Shown here: one piece after another, positions 5,143-7,722 of the stretch | How positions within the stretch are numbered: the first letter of the stretch is position 1 | Layout of the letters: every line of letters begins with the position of its first letter | Source of the DNA: an uncultured Rhodobiaceae bacterium | Lineage (GTDB): Bacteria > Pseudomonadota > Alphaproteobacteria > RS24 | Assembly: GCA_913020275.1 (NCBI GenBank) | Contig: CAJWBV010000034.1 | Span: 1-7,722, forward strand | Length of the DNA stretch: 7,722 bases | Direction of reading: 5' to 3' | Translations under genes and position numbers: made by a program | Notes under the pieces: model-generated | Seen by the model: only the letters and a program-made list of their open reading frames with translations | Databases searched by the model: none | Told to the model about the DNA's origin: nothing

Positions 5143-6477
5143 ATGAGCGATAGACCTGCGACCCCGCAAGGCCCAAACGTGCGCGCACCAGAACCGCTGA
5201 GTGGGCATTTCCGCGTGCCCGGCGACAAGTCAATATCGCATCGCGCGCTTATTCTGGCAGCCATGGCGACCGGCACAAGCCGCATCACCGGACTTTTGGA
5301 GGGTGATGATGTGCTGGCAACCGCCCAAGCCATGCGCCAGTTGGGGGCAACCGTCTGCAATCTGGGGGACGGCGTTTGGGAGGTTGGCGGTTGTGGGCCG
5401 GCCGGTTTCAAAACGCCAACCCACGCGCTGGATTTCGGCAATTCGGGTACGGGCGCGCGTCTGGTTATGGGGGTGGTGGCCGGTGCTGGCATATCGGCAG
5501 AGTTTACCGGTGACGCCTCATTGTCGCGCCGCCCAATGGCGCGGGTGACAAAACCACTGGCGCAGACCGGCGCGCAGATTGAAGACAATGGCACGGGCCG
5601 CCTGCCGTTGACGATAACCGGCGCGGCGCAGCCCCTGCCTTTGGATGTAGCACCCGAATTTGCCTCGGCACAGGTCAAATCGGCGATTTTGCTGGCTGGG
5701 CTGGGCGCGCCCGGAAAAACAACTGTGCGCGAAAAACACATCACGCGCGACCACACAGAAAACATGCTGGCGCTGTTCGGTGCCAAAATTTCAAGCCAGC
5801 GGTCGGGTGCGGAAAACATTGTAACGCTTGACGGGCATGCCCGCCTGCGCGCGCATGATATTGCCGTGCCGGGCGACCCGTCTTCGGCCGCGTTTCCTTT
5901 GGTTGCCGCGCTGATTGTTCCGGGCTCGAAACTGCGGCTCGAAAATGTGCTGCTCAACCCCCAGCGCGACGGCCTCATTCGCACTCTGACCCGCATGGGC
6001 GCGAACATTAAACGCTGCAATGAGCGCACCGAAGCAGGCGAGCCGATTGCCGATCTGGACGTTGCCTACAGCACACTCAAGGGCATTGAGGTGGGCGCGG
6101 ATATGGCGCCCTCCATGATCGACGAATATCCCGCGCTTGCCGTGGCCGCCGCCTTTGCCGAAGGCACCACGCATATGGCGGGCCTTGGTGAATTGCGGGT
6201 CAAGGAAAGCGACCGGTTGGCGGCGGTTGAAGCGGGCTTGCGGGAAAATGGCGTTAACGTGGAAGCCGGCACTGACAGTCTGAGCGTTTCGGGCGGGACA
6301 CCGGTTGGGGGGGCTTGCGTCACCACCCATGACGACCACCGAATTGCCATGGCATTTCTGGTGATGGGGCTGGCAACGCAAAACCCGGTGCGCGTCGATG
6401 ACACGGCCATGATCGCCACGAGTTTTCCGAATTTCTTCGAAGCCATGGCCGGCATAGGAGCCCGATTTGATGTCTGA
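5143..6477 (+). CDS. aroA: 3-phosphoshikimate 1-carboxyvinyltransferase (EPSP synthase), class II-like
   Basis: AroA joins phosphoenolpyruvate to shikimate-3-phosphate, the sixth step of the shikimate pathway to aromatic amino acids. Conserved features of the 444-residue product are GDKSISHR with K29 and S30, DFGNSGTGAR at 97-106, GDASLSRRPM, SAQVK at 175-179, RDHTE at 202-206, and GDPSSAAFPLVAAL. The catalytic D327 is in SMIDEYP, E355 is in RVKESDRL, and DHRIAM is near the end. The overall pattern resembles the CP4-type class II enzymes, but residue 102 is glycine where CP4 has alanine (NSGTG against NAATG), and the NxTR motif is NPQR (272-275). The start is uncertain. ATG at 5143 (MSDRPATPQ) fits family length; ATGs at 5137, 5101 and 5023 are in frame, and none has a strong Shine-Dalgarno sequence. 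The 3' end overlaps cmk by 8 bases. Confidence 0.96.
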   Translation: MSDRPATPQGPNVRAPEPLSGHFRVPGDKSISHRALILAAMATGTSRITGLLEGDDVLATAQAMRQLGATVCNLGDGVWEVGGCGPAGFKTPTHALDFGNSGTGARLVMGVVAGAGISAEFTGDASLSRRPMARVTKPLAQTGAQIEDNGTGRLPLTITGAAQPLPLDVAPEFASAQVKSAILLAGLGAPGKTTVREKHITRDHTENMLALFGAKISSQRSGAENIVTLDGHARLRAHDIAVPGDPSSAAFPLVAALIVPGSKLRLENVLLNPQRDGLIRTLTRMGANIKRCNERTEAGEPIADLDVAYSTLKGIEVGADMAPSMIDEYPALAVAAAFAEGTTHMAGLGELRVKESDRLAAVEAGLRENGVNVEAGTDSLSVSGGTPVGGACVTTHDDHRIAMAFLVMGLATQNPVRVDDTAMIATSFPNFFEAMAGIGARFDV

Positions 6478-7120
6478 ACCGGTCATTATCGCAGTCGACG
6501 GGCCCGCCGCCTCGGGCAAGGGCACACTGGCGCGCCGCCTTGCGGCGCATTTCGACTATGCCTATCTCGACACCGGATCGCTCTACCGTGCGCTGGCTTA
6601 TGATGTGTTGCGCCGCGGCGAAGCACCCGAAAATGCCTCCGCCGGTCTGCGCGCGGCCAAGGCGCTTGACCTCGCCATGCTGAACGATCCGGACATATTG
6701 GCCGCCTTGCGTACCGATGCCGTCGGCACCGCCGCCTCGCTGGTCGCCGCCCAGCCCGATACGCGCGCGGCAATCTTGCAAATCCAACGCGATATTGCAG
6801 ACACACCCCCCGACGACAAGGCCGGCGCTGTTCTGGACGGGCGCGATATCGGTACAATTGTATGCCCCCAGGCGGCGCATAAAATTTTCGTGACCGCGCG
6901 CGCCGAAATTCGCGCCGAGCGGCGCTGGCAGGAATTGCACCAACACGACCCGCAAGTCTCGCTGGAAGATGTTCTGGCCGATTTGAAGGCGCGCGACCAA
7001 CGCGACAGCGAGCGCGCGACCGCGCCTATGCGCGCGGCGCAAGATGCCCACTTGCTAGACACGTCAGATTTGTCTATAGAAGAGGCGTTCGCGGCGGCTC
7101 TAGCGCTGGTATCGCACTAG
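6470..7120 (+). CDS. cmk: Cytidylate kinase (CMP/dCMP kinase)
   Basis: Cmk phosphorylates CMP and dCMP with ATP, recycling cytidine nucleotides from RNA turnover in the cytoplasm. The 216-residue product carries the P-loop GPAASGKGT at 11-19, the nucleotide-monophosphate site YLDTGSLYRALA at 32-43, the DGRDIGT motif at 123-129, and FVTARAEIRAERRW in the lid/ATP region. Length is close to the E. coli enzyme (about 227). The ATG at 6470 has AGGAG at 6456-6460 nine bases upstream; a TTG one codon earlier is possible but less likely. Its start lies inside the end of aroA (8-base overlap, different frame), which implies cotranscription and coupling. rpsA follows after 132 bases, an order common in Proteobacteria. 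Confidence 0.96.
   Translation: MSEPVIIAVDGPAASGKGTLARRLAAHFDYAYLDTGSLYRALAYDVLRRGEAPENASAGLRAAKALDLAMLNDPDILAALRTDAVGTAASLVAAQPDTRAAILQIQRDIADTPPDDKAGAVLDGRDIGTIVCPQAAHKIFVTARAEIRAERRWQELHQHDPQVSLEDVLADLKARDQRDSERATAPMRAAQDAHLLDTSDLSIEEAFAAALALVSH
7052..7080 (+). promoter_or_regulatory. Candidate internal promoter for rpsA within cmk
   Basis: TTGCTA (7052-7057) and TATAGA (7075-7080) are separated by 17 bases inside the last codons of cmk. Each matches the sigma-70 consensus at four of six positions. Transcription would start near 7087, giving rpsA a leader of about 165 bases. An extra promoter for rpsA would fit the much higher demand for S1 than for AroA and Cmk. Confidence 0.35.
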
Positions 7121-7174
7121 CCACGAAATCCAAACCGCCCGAATGCCACCCTTTTTAACCGCCCGCTGACCACC

Positions 7175-7226
7175 GGCGCGTGCTGACGCGCCCCGTGCGA
7201 GGGAAGTCCAGCGGATAGATGTCCGC
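7175..7226 (+). promoter_or_regulatory. Two-hairpin leader of rpsA
   Basis: The 132-base gap before rpsA holds two perfect inverted repeats. The first is GGCGCGT/ACGCGCC at 7175-7192, a 7-bp stem with a GCTG tetraloop. The second is GCGGA/TCCGC at 7211-7226, a 5-bp stem with a 6-base loop ending 13 bases before the Shine-Dalgarno sequence. Neither has a T-run, so they are not terminators. E. coli rpsA has a structured translation start region through which S1 represses its own synthesis; a similar role here is inference. A 9-base direct repeat (AACCGCCCG at 7133-7141 and 7157-7165) also lies in the gap and may be chance. Confidence 0.4.
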
Positions 7227-7252
7227 CATTGGCAAAACTGAGGAGACACACA

Positions 7253-7722
7253 GTGTCTGACACCAATACCGCGTCGGAACTCAACCCGACACAAGACGAT
7301 TTCGCCGCCCTGCTGGAGCAGAGCTTTGCCGAAGACAACCCCGTTGAAGGCAGCGTGGTTGAAGGCCGTATCACGGCAATTGAAAATGATCTGGTCATTA
7401 TTGACGTAGGCCTGAAAACCGAAGGACGCGTGCCGCTGCGCGAATTCTCAATGGCCGGCCAGGAACCGACGGTCGGTGTCGGCGATCGTGTTGAGGTGTT
7501 TCTGGAACGTATTGAAAACGCGATGGGTGAAGCCATGCTGTCGCGCGACAAAGCACGGCGCGAGGAAAGCTGGATCAAGCTGGAACAGTCATTCGCTTCC
7601 GAAGAGCGTGTCGAAGGCGTCATTTTCGGGCGCGTCAAAGGGGGCTTCACGGTCGACCTCGACGGCGCAACGGCCTTTTTGCCGGGCAGTCAGGTGGACA
7701 TTCGTCCGGTGCGCGATATCAC
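7253..7722 (+). CDS. rpsA: 30S ribosomal protein S1, 5' part (runs off the window)
   Basis: S1 binds mRNA on the 30S subunit and helps recruit structured or weakly Shine-Dalgarno-bearing messages. The visible 156 codons contain the conserved start (SELNPTQDDFAALLEQSF). The first S1 repeat runs from about residue 31 to 105 (VEGSVVEGRITAIENDLVIIDVGLKTEGRVPLREF, then RVEVFLERIENAMGEAMLSRDKARREESW). The second begins near 122 (VEGVIFGRVKGGFTVDLDGATAFLPGSQVD). A full alphaproteobacterial S1 is about 560 residues, so more than two thirds lies beyond the window. The start is GTG at 7253; it has a strong Shine-Dalgarno sequence (GAGGAG, 7240-7245) seven bases upstream, and there is no in-frame ATG nearby. 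The DNA and protein show no frameshift. Confidence 0.97.
   Translation, partial: MSDTNTASELNPTQDDFAALLEQSFAEDNPVEGSVVEGRITAIENDLVIIDVGLKTEGRVPLREFSMAGQEPTVGVGDRVEVFLERIENAMGEAMLSRDKARREESWIKLEQSFASEERVEGVIFGRVKGGFTVDLDGATAFLPGSQVDIRPVRDI

Noticed and set aside
5076..6029. 317-codon open frame on the - strand inside aroA
   Set aside because: It lies antisense to a gene with complete EPSP synthase motifs, shows no recognisable protein pattern, and is explained by GC-rich codon positions.
6320..7051. 243-codon open frame on the - strand across the aroA-cmk junction
   Set aside because: It is antisense to cmk and the end of aroA, has no family resemblance, and would overlap two certain genes.
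7133..7165. Direct repeat AACCGCCCG (two copies, 24 bases apart)
   Set aside because: Only two short GC-rich copies; no evidence that they are an attachment site or operator rather than chance.

Overview
The window is an ordinary-looking chromosomal stretch of an alphaproteobacterium. I infer this from gene content and order: a short NrnC-type exonuclease next to lptC-lptA-lptB, a long-form hpf after lptB, and a FYDLN-acid gene divergent from aroA-cmk-rpsA with a tRNA-Ala beside it. The DNA is moderately GC-rich and codon use looks uniform across the genes. I see no insertion sequence, phage gene, CRISPR array or other sign of recent transfer. I cannot place it below class.

Left part (1-3652): a membrane-anchored or secreted protein of unknown family with six cysteines (50-739) is followed by a 193-base gap. 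Then comes a probable nrnC-lptC-lptA-lptB transcription unit on the + strand. NrnC trims RNA dinucleotides and nanoRNAs. LptC, LptA and LptB are the inner-membrane tether, periplasmic bridge and cytoplasmic ATPase of the lipopolysaccharide export machine.

Middle part (3653-4982): hpf encodes a long-form ribosome hibernation factor and has its own leader of about 190 bases, including a sigma-54-like box. In many relatives rpoN lies between lptB and hpf, and ptsN follows hpf. Neither is here. hpf is convergent with a tRNA-Ala(GGC) gene on the - strand, which follows a - strand gene for a zinc-ribbon protein with a very acidic tail (FYDLN-acid family).

Right part (4983-7722): aroA (EPSP synthase, shikimate pathway) and cmk (CMP kinase) overlap by 8 bases. 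They are followed by the 5' part of rpsA (ribosomal protein S1), which starts at GTG and runs off the window. The rpsA leader has two hairpins, and a promoter-like sequence lies inside the 3' end of cmk.

I found no clearly new biological system. The points most worth following up are the precise identity of the nuclease (NrnC rather than RNase D), the rpoN/ptsN-less hpf locus with its sigma-54-like box, the unknown six-cysteine envelope protein, the FYDLN-acid protein, and the structured leaders of nrnC and rpsA.
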